Shown here in pieces: positions 7,864-15,696 of a stretch of 64,000 nucleotides of DNA. The DNA is taken from assembly GCA_029202545.1 (NCBI GenBank), contig CP119311.1, positions 2,418,001 through 2,482,000 on the forward strand, read 5' to 3'. This stretch comes from Candidatus Pseudobacter hemicellulosilyticus (GTDB lineage: Bacteria > Bacteroidota > Bacteroidia > Chitinophagales > Chitinophagaceae). The notes under the pieces are model-generated. The model was not told where the DNA came from. It made no database searches and saw only the letters and a program-made list of their open reading frames with translations. Position 1 is the first letter of the stretch. Every line of letters starts with the position of its first letter. Position numbers and translations under genes: made by a program.

Positions 7864-9405
7864 ATGAAGTATCACTCTTTCTCCTGGCCCGGATTGTTTG
7901 TTGCACTGTTGCTGCTGGCAGCCCCCCTGCTGACCCAGGCACAGCGTATAGCCTACTCCGAACCCGAACGTGAGGATAATCGCCGTACCAACTTTGAGAT
8001 CATCGGAAAGGTAGGCGCCAATGTGCTGGTGTTTAAGAATAACAGGACAGAAAACGCTATCAGTGTTTTTAGCGAGAATATGAAACTGGTAGAGCGGGTA
8101 AAGCTGGACTATATGGACGACCGGTGGATCAATGTGGACTTTGTACCCTATGCGGAACATACCTGGATGATCTACCAGTTCCAGCGGAGGAGCGTTGTCT
8201 ATTGCATGGGTGTAAAACTGGACCAGAATGCCAAACCCATGGGTGATCCCATTGAGCTGGATACTACCCGCATTGGCTGGTCTACCAATAATAAGATCTA
8301 CACCACCATCTTCAGTGACGACAAGGAACAGATCATGATCTTTAAGATCAATAGCCGCAATCCCAAGAACTTTGTTTTTACCACCCTGCTTTATAATGCC
8401 AGCCTGGAGCTTCGCTCCCGTCATAAGATGGACCTGGCCATGGAAGAAAAGAATGATTATTTCACCGACTTCCTGGTGGGTAATGACGGCGACCTGGTCT
8501 TTGGAAAATTCCTCCGCAGGAATGGGGATTATATTACCCAGCTGAGTATGATCATCAAGAAGGTAGACCAGGAGCAGTTCACCATCAAAGAGCTGAATAC
8601 CGGTGGCAAGGTGCTGGATGAGGTCAAGGTCAAGATCGACAATACCAACAAACGCTACCTGTTCTCCGCCCTTTATTACAAACAGCGGCGGGGGAACGTG
8701 GAAGGGCTGTATTCCCTGATCTGGGACAAAGCGGCCGACAGCACCATCCGGGAAAATACCCTGCTGTTCAGTGATGAATTACGCCGGGAGGCCAAGGGGC
8801 CTGATGCCAATATCCGGCTGGCTTTTAATGATTATTTTATCAAGAACATCATTATTAAAAAGGATGGCGGCTTTATCATGATCACTGAGTCCATGTATAC
8901 CACTTCCAGGGGTGGCGCTTTTAACCGCTGGGATTACAATTACTGGAATAATCCCTGGATCTCACCGATGGATTATTACTGGTCGCCCTATTACAATCCC
9001 TGGGGTTCACCCTGGAACCGTTGGGGTGGCGGAGGTAGTGGCGCTACGCGCTACCATGCAGAGAATATCATGATCCTTTCCTTCGACAAGGACGGTATGG
9101 TGGAATGGACCAACGTGATCCCCAAGAGCCAGTTTGACGATGATAATGACGGCCTGATCTCTAACGGTATCATGAATACCGGCGGCGAGCTGCATTTCCT
9201 GTTCAACCTGTATGAGAAGCGGACCCTGATCCTGAACGACCAGAGCATTGGGCCGGATGGCAAGATCACGCGCCATCCCACATTGAAGAACCTGGACAGG
9301 GGCGTAGAGTTCATGCCGCGGTTGAGCAAACAGATCAGCGCCAGGACCCTGATAGTGCCTTGCCAGTACAGGAACTATCTTACCTTCGCGAGGATAGAAT
9401 TCTAA
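7864..9405 (+). CDS. Exported protein of unknown function with aromatic-rich insert
   Basis: I do not recognise the family. The start at 7864 is preferred over an upstream in-frame ATG because it begins a good signal peptide (MKYHSFSWPGLFVALLLLAAPLLTQA, cleavage before QR), leaving about 490 mature residues. The body alternates beta-rich stretches such as VFSENMKLVERVKLDYMDDR with repeated TTR/KDG turns, suggesting a beta-propeller-like or repeat structure. Around residues 355-390 there is a segment dominated by Trp, Tyr, Asn and Pro followed by a Gly run (YYWSPYYNPWGSPWNRW). It is probably periplasmic or surface located. The next gene begins 13 bp after its stop, suggesting co-transcription. 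Confidence 0.7.
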   Translation: MKYHSFSWPGLFVALLLLAAPLLTQAQRIAYSEPEREDNRRTNFEIIGKVGANVLVFKNNRTENAISVFSENMKLVERVKLDYMDDRWINVDFVPYAEHTWMIYQFQRRSVVYCMGVKLDQNAKPMGDPIELDTTRIGWSTNNKIYTTIFSDDKEQIMIFKINSRNPKNFVFTTLLYNASLELRSRHKMDLAMEEKNDYFTDFLVGNDGDLVFGKFLRRNGDYITQLSMIIKKVDQEQFTIKELNTGGKVLDEVKVKIDNTNKRYLFSALYYKQRRGNVEGLYSLIWDKAADSTIRENTLLFSDELRREAKGPDANIRLAFNDYFIKNIIIKKDGGFIMITESMYTTSRGGAFNRWDYNYWNNPWISPMDYYWSPYYNPWGSPWNRWGGGGSGATRYHAENIMILSFDKDGMVEWTNVIPKSQFDDDNDGLISNGIMNTGGELHFLFNLYEKRTLILNDQSIGPDGKITRHPTLKNLDRGVEFMPRLSKQISARTLIVPCQYRNYLTFARIEF

Positions 9406-9418
9406 ATGCCCATATTTC

Positions 9419-10396
9419 GTGATAGGAACTTTTAAACAAAAGAACTCCGGCAATACCCTGGTATTGCTGGTGTACGGCCTGGTCTTAAAATTCAATATTT
9501 TCCTGCATCCGTTGCCACCCCGGCCACAGCCGGATGATCATTACCTGTACACGTGGTTGCTCGGGTTCCTGTCGCCCTTTAATGGCTGGCCGGTATTCTT
9601 CTCCTTTATTGCTTTCCTGCTGTTATACAGCCAGGCCCTGTTGCTGAACAGGATCTGCAATGCCCAGAAAATGATGAGCCGGCCCAGTTACCTGGTGGCT
9701 ATGGCCTATATGCTCCTGACCTCCCTGATGGCGGACTGGAACTATTTTTCGGCCCCGCTGCTCATCAATTCCTTACTGATCTGGATCTTTTACCGGTTCA
9801 ACGTGCTGTACAACAGTCCGAAGCCGGGAACCGTGATATTCAATATCGGGCTGATCATGGGCATTGTGACCCTGCTGTACCAGCCGGCCTGTGTATTTGT
9901 GCTGTTCCTTCTATTAGGGCTTTTCATTATCCGGCCTTTACGGGTGCGGGAATGGCTGATTGGCCTGGTAGGGGTAACGGTACCCTATTATTTCCTGGGC
10001 CTGCTGCTCTACCTGACCAATCACTGGGAATGGCAGCGGCTGGCGCCCCAGATTGAGTTCCGGCTGCCCCCTATGCCTTCTTCCCTGTTTGTGAGCATCA
10101 GTCTCTTCCTGCTGATATTGCCTTTTATTGTAGGCGGCTATTTTGTGCAGAACAACCTCAGCAAAATGTTCATCCAGGTGCGTAAGAGCTGGAGCCTGCT
10201 GCTGGTCTGCCTGGTGACGGCCACCCTGGTCATAGTGGTCAACGGCGATGCCACCTATGGCAACTGGCTGCTCTGCGTGGCGCCCCTGGCCGTATTCCAC
10301 GGGGCGGCTTATTTTTACCCGACTGGAAAATGGTTTCCCCGGATCCTGCACTGGCTGATCTTTGGCTACGCGATGTACCTGAATTACTGGTTATAG
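9419..10396 (+). CDS. Polytopic membrane protein, DUF6427 type
   Basis: This integral membrane protein of 325 residues consists almost entirely of hydrophobic segments (about nine to eleven). It is known only as a conserved Bacteroidota protein. The N-terminus (MIGTFKQKNSGNTLVLLVYGL) and the LHPLPPRPQPDD loop fit the DUF6427 family by my recollection. The start is GTG at 9419. An ATG at 9406, overlapping the stop of the previous gene, opens only a nine-codon frame in another register, so GTG is preferred and translational coupling is likely. The function is unknown. An undecaprenyl- or glycan-related role is sometimes assumed for such proteins but nothing here shows it. Confidence 0.75.
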   Translation: MIGTFKQKNSGNTLVLLVYGLVLKFNIFLHPLPPRPQPDDHYLYTWLLGFLSPFNGWPVFFSFIAFLLLYSQALLLNRICNAQKMMSRPSYLVAMAYMLLTSLMADWNYFSAPLLINSLLIWIFYRFNVLYNSPKPGTVIFNIGLIMGIVTLLYQPACVFVLFLLLGLFIIRPLRVREWLIGLVGVTVPYYFLGLLLYLTNHWEWQRLAPQIEFRLPPMPSSLFVSISLFLLILPFIVGGYFVQNNLSKMFIQVRKSWSLLLVCLVTATLVIVVNGDATYGNWLLCVAPLAVFHGAAYFYPTGKWFPRILHWLIFGYAMYLNYWL

Positions 10397-10438
10397 GTAA
10401 AACCCCTGCGGGAAATTCGGTGACAGCCATGAAATGCC

Positions 10439-10446
10439 TATCTTTG
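10439..10446 (+). promoter_or_regulatory. purQ promoter -7 box
   Basis: TATCTTTG matches TAnnTTTG exactly and lies 26 bp before the purQ ATG, predicting a leader of about 20 nt. Confidence 0.5.
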
Positions 10447-10472
10447 CTGCTTCAAATTTTTAATATTATCAG

Positions 10473-11180
10473 ATGAAATTTGGTGTTGTAGTATTCCCCG
10501 GTTCCAATTGCGATCGTGATATGCAGGATGCCCTGCAAAATGATTTAAATCAGGAAGTTATCATGCTCTGGCACAAGGATAAGGACCTCAGCATGTTTAG
10601 TACGGAAGACTGCATTGTACTGCCGGGAGGTTTCTCTTACGGGGACTACATGCGTTGCGGCGCCATTGCCCGTTTCAGCCCTATGATGCAGAGCGTGATC
10701 GAGTTTGCGAACAAAGGCGGAAAGGTCCTGGGTGTCTGCAATGGCTTCCAGGTGCTTTGCGAGGCGCAACTGCTGCCTGGCGTACTGGCCCGGAATGCCC
10801 ACCAGCAATTTATCTGCAAGAATGTATACCTCAAAGGCGTTGGTTCCGACCAGGCCCTCAAAATACCCATCGCCCATGGCGAAGGCCGCTACTATGCGGA
10901 CAACAAGACCCTGGACCAGCTGGAAGCCAATGGCCAGGTGATCTATTATTACTGCGACGAGAACGGGAAAATTGATCCCGCCTTCAACCCTAATGGCGCT
11001 GCCCGTAATATTGCCGGTATCCGCAATGCTGCCGGTAATGTGTTTGGTATGATGCCGCACCCCGAGCGGGCCACCAGTGCCGCTTTGGGTAATACTGACG
11101 GAAGGACCATACTGAATGCTTTATTGATACAAGCTAATGCGGGGTTGGTAAAGCCTTCTGCTGAATTGGTCAACTTTTAG
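10473..11180 (+). CDS. purQ: Phosphoribosylformylglycinamidine synthase, glutaminase subunit
   Basis: PurQ supplies ammonia from glutamine to PurL for the fourth step of de novo purine synthesis (FGAR to FGAM). It is a class I glutamine amidotransferase of 235 residues. The nucleophile is C89 in GVCNGFQVL, and the H196/E198 pair is in PHPERA. The N-terminal FPGSNCDRDM and PGGFSYGD motifs are typical of PurQ. A separate PurQ implies the small-PurL/PurS/PurQ architecture and not a single long PurL. Neither purS nor purL is adjacent, so the three subunits are encoded apart. Confidence 0.95.
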   Translation: MKFGVVVFPGSNCDRDMQDALQNDLNQEVIMLWHKDKDLSMFSTEDCIVLPGGFSYGDYMRCGAIARFSPMMQSVIEFANKGGKVLGVCNGFQVLCEAQLLPGVLARNAHQQFICKNVYLKGVGSDQALKIPIAHGEGRYYADNKTLDQLEANGQVIYYYCDENGKIDPAFNPNGAARNIAGIRNAAGNVFGMMPHPERATSAALGNTDGRTILNALLIQANAGLVKPSAELVNF

Positions 11181-11292
11181 AAATTTATTAGCATTATTTC
11201 ATAGAATTTTGGAACAGCAGCGATGGGGATACAGAAACCCTAACTGTCTGTAGGTCCGTCTATTGACCAATTAATTATTCAAATTATTCCCG

Positions 11293-11754
11293 ATGACAAA
11301 ATTCTTGCTCGCAGGCCTGATCTGTTTCATGGGTATTGCCGTAACTGCCAATGCGCAATCCTCCAAAGCGGTTAAATGGAATTATTCTTCCAAAAAGATC
11401 GCCAATAACACCTATGAAGTACACCTGACTGCCACCATCAGCGGCGACTACCATATGTACGCCCAGAATGCTGGTGTGGACGGCCCCCTGCCTACGGTGT
11501 TCAGCTTTACCAAGAATCCCCTGCTGACCCTGGATGGCAAAGTGAAGGAAGTGGGTAAGCTGGTGAAAAAATTTGAAAGCGCCTGGAGTGGCGAAGTGAA
11601 CTACTACGAAAAGACCGTTGACTTTGTACAGGTAGTAAAAGTGAAAGGTTCCGCCAAGACCAACCTGGCCGGCAAAGTAGAGTTCATGGTTTGTAATGAA
11701 GAGCAGTGCCTGCCGCCCGCCGAAGTGGACTTTACCGTAAACATCGGTGGCTAA
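11293..11754 (+). CDS. Stand-alone DsbD alpha-domain-like exported protein
   Basis: This 153-residue protein has a signal peptide (MTKFLLAGLICFMGIAVTANA, cleavage before QSS). The mature part resembles the N-terminal periplasmic domain of DsbD (PF11412-like). It is an immunoglobulin-like beta sandwich with HLTATISGDYHMYAQN near its start and a near-terminal cysteine pair in VCNEEQCLPP. That pair occupies the place of the substrate-reducing pair of nDsbD, with four intervening residues. It lies just before full-length DsbD, which carries its own N-terminal domain. It may relay electrons from DsbD to a particular client or be a redundant shuttle. A terminator separates the two genes. Confidence 0.8.
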   Translation: MTKFLLAGLICFMGIAVTANAQSSKAVKWNYSSKKIANNTYEVHLTATISGDYHMYAQNAGVDGPLPTVFSFTKNPLLTLDGKVKEVGKLVKKFESAWSGEVNYYEKTVDFVQVVKVKGSAKTNLAGKVEFMVCNEEQCLPPAEVDFTVNIGG

Positions 11755-11783
11755 GCATCCGCAATAAGATTCAGTAGTAAAAG

Positions 11784-11817
11784 AACGGATTCTGCCATTG
11801 GAGAATCCGTTTGTTTT
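11784..11817 (+). terminator. Terminator between the alpha-domain gene and dsbD
   Basis: AACGGATTCT / AGAATCCGTT (10 bp stem, 8-nt loop) is followed by TTGTTTTT. It ends only about 25 bp before the dsbD start, so dsbD transcription must read through or start inside it. Confidence 0.75.
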
Positions 11818-11840
11818 TAGACCAACTTCATAATACCCCC

Positions 11841-13829
11841 ATGAGGCAATTTTTTACCTGGTGTTTATTCCTGGCTGGCTTACTGTTCAATCTGACCGTA
11901 GCAGGACAGGAAACAAAGCCCCTTTCCTTCAGTTATAGCTATGAGCGCCTGAATGATCAGGAAGTGCTGCTGACCATCAAGGCCCGGCTCAGTGAGACCG
12001 GCAAGCTCTATTCCATTACCAAGGTCTCTGACGATGCCCTGTATTCCACAGTGCTGTTTGATACGGCCGTAACCTCCTACCTGAAAGACGGTGTGGTGGA
12101 AAAAGGCAATATCCAGTCTGAAAAGGATGCAACGCTGGATGGCTTACAGGTAAGCTTCAGTACGGATTCCGTGGAGTGGCAGCAGAAAGTGACCCTGCCT
12201 GCCGGTGAGCAGAAAGCTTTTGAAGGAAAAGTAAACTACCTGGTAAAATCGGGTGAGGAATTCAAATCCGGCGAAGAAGCCTTTACCATTTCAGTGAAAG
12301 CGGAAACTGCTGCTGCCGGCGGAACTGCGGAAGCGGGCGCCGAAGGAGCAGAAAGCAATTCCTTATGGTCCTTTTTCCTGGGTGGACTGGCCGCAGGTCT
12401 GGGCGCCTTTATCATGCCCTGTATCTACGCTATGGTGCCGGTGACCGTCAGCTTTTTCACCAAGCGCAGCACCACCCGCAAGGAAGGTATCCGTAACGCC
12501 CTGGTGTATTCCGGTTCCATCATCGGTATCTTCACCCTGCTGGGCTTCCTGATTACCCTGATCTTTGGCCCCGGCGCGCTGAACTCCATGGCCAGCAGCG
12601 CTGTCTTCAACGTATTCGTCTTTGCTATGTTCGTGATATTCGGGGTGGCTTTCCTGGGTGCATTTGAGATCACCCTGCCAGCCTCCTGGAGCAATAAAAT
12701 GGATTCCAAAGCCAATTTTGGCAGTATATCAGGCATCTTCTTCATGGCCCTGACGTTGGTGATCGTATCCTTTTCCTGTACCGTTCCTTTTATCGGCCTG
12801 CTGACAGTTTGGACGGCCAAGGGTGGCATGCTGGCGCCGCTGGTAGGGTTCCTTGGTTTCTCCTTTGCCCTGTCGCTTCCTTTTGCCCTGTTCGCCTTTT
12901 TCCCGGCCCTGCTCAACAAAATGGGCAAATCCGGTGGCTGGCTGAACACGGTGAAAGTATCCCTGGGCTTTATTGAGCTGGCCCTGGCCCTCAAATTCCT
13001 GTCCAGCGCTGACCTCGCTTACCACTGGGGTATCCTGGACCGGGAAGTATACCTGAGCCTGTGGATCGTGATCTTTGGTCTGCTGGGTCTCTACCTGCTG
13101 GGTAAGCTGAAATTTCACCACGATGATGACCTGCCCTCCAATGATTATGGCAAACCCTACCTGACCGTTACCCGTTTGTTCTTTGCCATTGCAGCCCTTT
13201 CGTTCACTATCTACCTGGTGCCCGGTCTCTGGGGGGCACCGCTGAAAGGTATCAGCGCCTGGCTGCCTGAAATGAAAACGCAGGACTTCAACCTCAATAA
13301 AGTATCGGTGATCCAGGAGTCCACTACCGGCGGCGATCTGGGAGTGAAACCCGTGAAGTATACTGATATCCTGGAATCTGAGATCCCCGGCGTGGAAGCT
13401 TTCTTTGATTATGAAGAAGCCATTGCTGCAGCTAAAAAGCTCAAACGTCCTGTGCTGATAGACTTTACCGGCCATAGCTGCGCCAACTGCCGGAAGATGG
13501 AACAGGAAGTGCTGACAGATCCCGAGGTGACCAAAAGACTGAAGAATGATTTTGTGGTGGTGTCCCTCTATGTAGATGATAAATACAAGCTGCAGGATAG
13601 TGAGTGGTATGAATCTAAGCATACCGGCAGGATGATCAAGAATATGGGAGATAAGAACCTGGATTTTGAAGTGACACTGACAGGTAACAGCGCCCAGCCT
13701 TTGTATGTTTTTGTAGACCATGACGGCGTTATTATCAAAGATGCCGGCGGGTACAACAGCAATATCAAACGGTTCATTGATATCCTGGATGGCGTGAAAG
13801 CCAGCTATGCGGAAAAGCATAAAAAATAA
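11841..13829 (+). CDS. dsbD: Thiol:disulfide interchange protein DsbD
   Basis: DsbD carries reducing power from cytoplasmic thioredoxin across the inner membrane to periplasmic clients. The start at 11841 begins a signal peptide (MRQFFTWCLFLAGLLFNLTVAG), giving 662 residues. An N-terminal beta domain covers about residues 25-155. The membrane domain (about 170-455) holds the conserved pair C194 (IMPCIYAMVPVTVSFF) and C313 (FSCTVPFIG). The C-terminal thioredoxin domain (about 515-655) has the active site C547-A-N-C550 in GHSCANCRKME. The N-terminal domain lacks a clear cysteine pair, unlike the small protein encoded just upstream. The two may therefore divide the usual DsbD tasks (inference). 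Confidence 0.92.
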   Translation: MRQFFTWCLFLAGLLFNLTVAGQETKPLSFSYSYERLNDQEVLLTIKARLSETGKLYSITKVSDDALYSTVLFDTAVTSYLKDGVVEKGNIQSEKDATLDGLQVSFSTDSVEWQQKVTLPAGEQKAFEGKVNYLVKSGEEFKSGEEAFTISVKAETAAAGGTAEAGAEGAESNSLWSFFLGGLAAGLGAFIMPCIYAMVPVTVSFFTKRSTTRKEGIRNALVYSGSIIGIFTLLGFLITLIFGPGALNSMASSAVFNVFVFAMFVIFGVAFLGAFEITLPASWSNKMDSKANFGSISGIFFMALTLVIVSFSCTVPFIGLLTVWTAKGGMLAPLVGFLGFSFALSLPFALFAFFPALLNKMGKSGGWLNTVKVSLGFIELALALKFLSSADLAYHWGILDREVYLSLWIVIFGLLGLYLLGKLKFHHDDDLPSNDYGKPYLTVTRLFFAIAALSFTIYLVPGLWGAPLKGISAWLPEMKTQDFNLNKVSVIQESTTGGDLGVKPVKYTDILESEIPGVEAFFDYEEAIAAAKKLKRPVLIDFTGHSCANCRKMEQEVLTDPEVTKRLKNDFVVVSLYVDDKYKLQDSEWYESKHTGRMIKNMGDKNLDFEVTLTGNSAQPLYVFVDHDGVIIKDAGGYNSNIKRFIDILDGVKASYAEKHKK

Positions 13830-13853
13830 CATTAAACTATAGACGAATTTAGT

Positions 13854-13880
13854 AAACCCGGCCTTGCGCCGGGTTTTTTC
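13854..13880 (+). terminator. Terminator of dsbD
   Basis: AAACCCGGC / GCCGGGTTT with a 5-nt loop is followed by a T run, 24 bp after the dsbD stop. Confidence 0.85.
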
Positions 13881-14006
13881 ACATATATACCTGGGGTATT
13901 ACCCCCATGCCAAAACGCTTTTATTCCCAAATCTTATGTTTTTGACCCTGATCAAGGCGATTGATGGTTTTTTATGAGTAGTTTGCATTGCATCAAAAAA
14001 TCGGTT

Positions 14007-14252
14007 ATGCGAGACGTTGAGCAAAAGAAGCAGGAGATCATCCTGGGGCTGGAGAATGTACGGCTGTTGGGTTCGTTTTTGTTGCCGATACTGGCAGCTA
14101 TGGTTGCAGTGATGTTCTCTGATAACCCGGTTTTTAATAACAGGCTGGCCCGGATGGGCTATGTTACGGCCTTGTTCTTATTGGAAGGATATTTTTTTCT
14201 GATGCGGCTTCAGGCTGTAAAAGATATAAAAGAAATGATTAAAAAAATATAA
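14007..14252 (+). CDS. Small membrane protein, two helices
   Basis: The protein has 81 residues when started at 14007 (MRDVEQKKQEI); an in-frame ATG at 13974 would add 11 residues without membrane or motif character. Two hydrophobic helices (SFLLPILAAMVAVMF and YVTALFLLEGYFFLM) are joined by a short polar loop, with a charged N-terminus and a lysine-rich C-terminus (KDIKEMIKKI). Function is unknown. It is followed after 11 bp by another very small frame ending at a strong hairpin, so the two look like one transcription unit. Codon choice is more AT-rich than in neighbouring genes. Confidence 0.55.
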   Translation: MRDVEQKKQEIILGLENVRLLGSFLLPILAAMVAVMFSDNPVFNNRLARMGYVTALFLLEGYFFLMRLQAVKDIKEMIKKI

Positions 14253-14263
14253 AACAACAATCT

Positions 14264-14440
14264 ATGACAACAATGGATAAGATTATAGATGTCCTTGCTT
14301 CCAAAGAGTTTTTTCTCTGTAGTCAACTGGGAATGGGTTATATCTTTCTGATAACAGAAACTATTCGCAGAAGAAAGGAAAAAAAAGAAGCCCGCAGGTT
14401 AGAGGAAAAACAGGTGACGCAAAGAAAACCTTATTGCTGA
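14264..14440 (+). CDS. Very small protein with one hydrophobic helix
   Basis: This is a 58-codon frame from the ATG at 14264 to the TGA at 14440. It has a short polar N-terminus, one hydrophobic segment (GMGYIFLITETI) and a highly basic tail (RRRKEKKEARRLEEK). Support comes from its tight spacing (11 bp) to the upstream small membrane protein gene and from the hairpin that begins 10 bp after its stop. The single helix with a positive cytoplasmic tail would fit a partner subunit or a regulator of the preceding protein, but this is inference. Confidence 0.45.
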   Translation: MTTMDKIIDVLASKEFFLCSQLGMGYIFLITETIRRRKEKKEARRLEEKQVTQRKPYC

Positions 14441-14450
14441 AAAGCAGAAA

Positions 14451-14471
14451 CCCCGCTTTCTTTAAGCGGGG
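14451..14471 (+). terminator. Strong hairpin closing the small-gene pair
   Basis: CCCCGCTT / AAGCGGGG with a 5-nt loop. The plus strand has no T run after it and the minus strand has only TTTC, so it may act as a processing or stability structure as well as a terminator. Confidence 0.5.
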
Positions 14472-14740
14472 CTCCCAATTAGGCGTCATTCTGATTCAGC
14501 CTTCTGACCAGCAAGCAATGTAAAAATTCAATTAGGTCGGGTGGAGGACCAGAATGACAATATTGTTGTTCGAGTCAGATTCTTTGCAAATGTAACCCGG
14601 CTATCTGTTCCCATGAACAGGATAGTGTTAAATTGCTGCAAAGAAATAACACAGTCTGAGTCGAATTGTTTCATGAAGTAAAAATAATAGTCTTCGTACT
14701 TACTATTATTGATCTTTCTCATAACAGGAACTGAAAAAGG
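14472..14740. other. Non-coding stretch with a 9-bp inverted repeat
   Basis: GTCATTCTG (14485-14493) and CAGAATGAC (14550-14558) are inverted copies 56 bp apart, and CAATTAGG occurs near both. A 64-codon leftward frame at 14528-14722 ends within it but has no family or composition support. No other gene is seen. Confidence 0.3.
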
Positions 14741-15322
14741 TTAGAGCGCAATCTTCTTCTGCATCATCATCTTGCGCAGATTGATCAGGCCATACCGCAT
14801 CCTGCCCAATGCCGTATTGATACTGCAATTGGTCAGTGAAGCAATTTCCTTAAAGCTCAGATCTGCATAATGACGGAGAATGATTACCTCACGCTGATCG
14901 TCCGGCAGCAGGTCCAGCATCTGGCGGACCCTGTCGTAGCTCTGGCGTTTCATCATTTTCATGTCAGCGCCGTCTTCGGTGAAATTGATCACCTCGAAGA
15001 TGTCACGGTCGTCGCTGGTCTTGATTGCGGGAGTACGTTTAACTTTCCTGAAATGGTCAACACAGAGGTTGTGGGCAATACGCATAGCCCAGGGGAGGAA
15101 TTTTCCTTCTTCAGTGTACCGGCCACCACGTACGGTGTCGATGATCTTGATGAGAACATCCTGGAAAATATCTTCTGCCAGGTATTTGTCCTTCACCATG
15201 AAGAGGATGCTGGTGTACATTTTGTCTTTGTGACGGAGAATCAAAGTTTCGAGAGCATACAAATCGCCATCCTGGAAGTCCTGGATGAGTTCATGATCGG
15301 TTTTCTTACGAAGTAAATTCAT
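14741..15322 (-). CDS. ECF-type RNA polymerase sigma factor
   Basis: This sigma-70 family group IV (ECF) protein of 193 residues directs RNA polymerase to a special set of promoters. Region 2 (about residues 20-95) contains DIFQDVLIKI and LPWAMRIAHNLCVDHFRK. Region 4 (about 130-185) contains LPDDQREVIILRHYADLSFKEIA and the recognition helix INTALGRMRYGL. No anti-sigma factor with a FecR-type or zinc-finger domain is next to it. The product is therefore not a typical SusCD-linked SigW/FecI homologue, and it may be regulated by expression or by a distant partner. Confidence 0.93.
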   Translation of the reverse strand: MNLLRKKTDHELIQDFQDGDLYALETLILRHKDKMYTSILFMVKDKYLAEDIFQDVLIKIIDTVRGGRYTEEGKFLPWAMRIAHNLCVDHFRKVKRTPAIKTSDDRDIFEVINFTEDGADMKMMKRQSYDRVRQMLDLLPDDQREVIILRHYADLSFKEIASLTNCSINTALGRMRYGLINLRKMMMQKKIAL

Positions 15323-15676
15323 AAACTTCTACGGTTTTTGAAGGTTTAGGATATTATATAGATGGATTTTAATTGGAACGGCTTTTCAGTGTAGAAGTGA
15401 CAATCTCTATAGGCGTGCTTTTTAAGTGGGTTTTATTTTATTGTGCAAATTTCTAAATTAAAGATATAGACTTTTTCCAATCCACCAAACTTTATGATAT
15501 TTTTTAAACATTAACCCTTAGATTATGATAATAATCAAGCCCCGGTTTACGTTCAGCCCCTTTTCCCATCCCCTTTCTTTCCCGTTTCATCGGCCCCAAA
15601 CTACCCATTTACCCCCGGCTTTCTCCGAACTTTCCCCTGGCCCGGTGGTTGTTATACATAGTTACCTGTAAACCGG
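15323..15676. other. AT-rich divergent intergenic region
   Basis: This holds the promoters of the ECF sigma gene (leftward) and uvrA (rightward). About 15350-15535 is AT rich, and 15540-15640 is a C-rich, pyrimidine-biased tract. No coding frame is convincing. Confidence 0.4.
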
Positions 15677-15684
15677 TAATTTTG
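15677..15684 (+). promoter_or_regulatory. uvrA promoter -7 box
   Basis: TAATTTTG matches TAnnTTTG exactly and ends 12 bp before the uvrA ATG, leaving a leader of only about 5-8 nt. Confidence 0.5.
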
Positions 15685-15696
15685 TGATCCAATCTT

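Noticed and set aside
9406..9435. ATG-started nine-codon frame just before the DUF6427 gene
   Set aside because: Too short and without conservation evidence; probably a by-product of the stop/start overlap.
14528..14722. Leftward 64-codon frame 18 bp after the ECF sigma gene
   Set aside because: It might be an anti-sigma or leader peptide by position, but it has no membrane or zinc-finger features and contains one arm of an inverted repeat.
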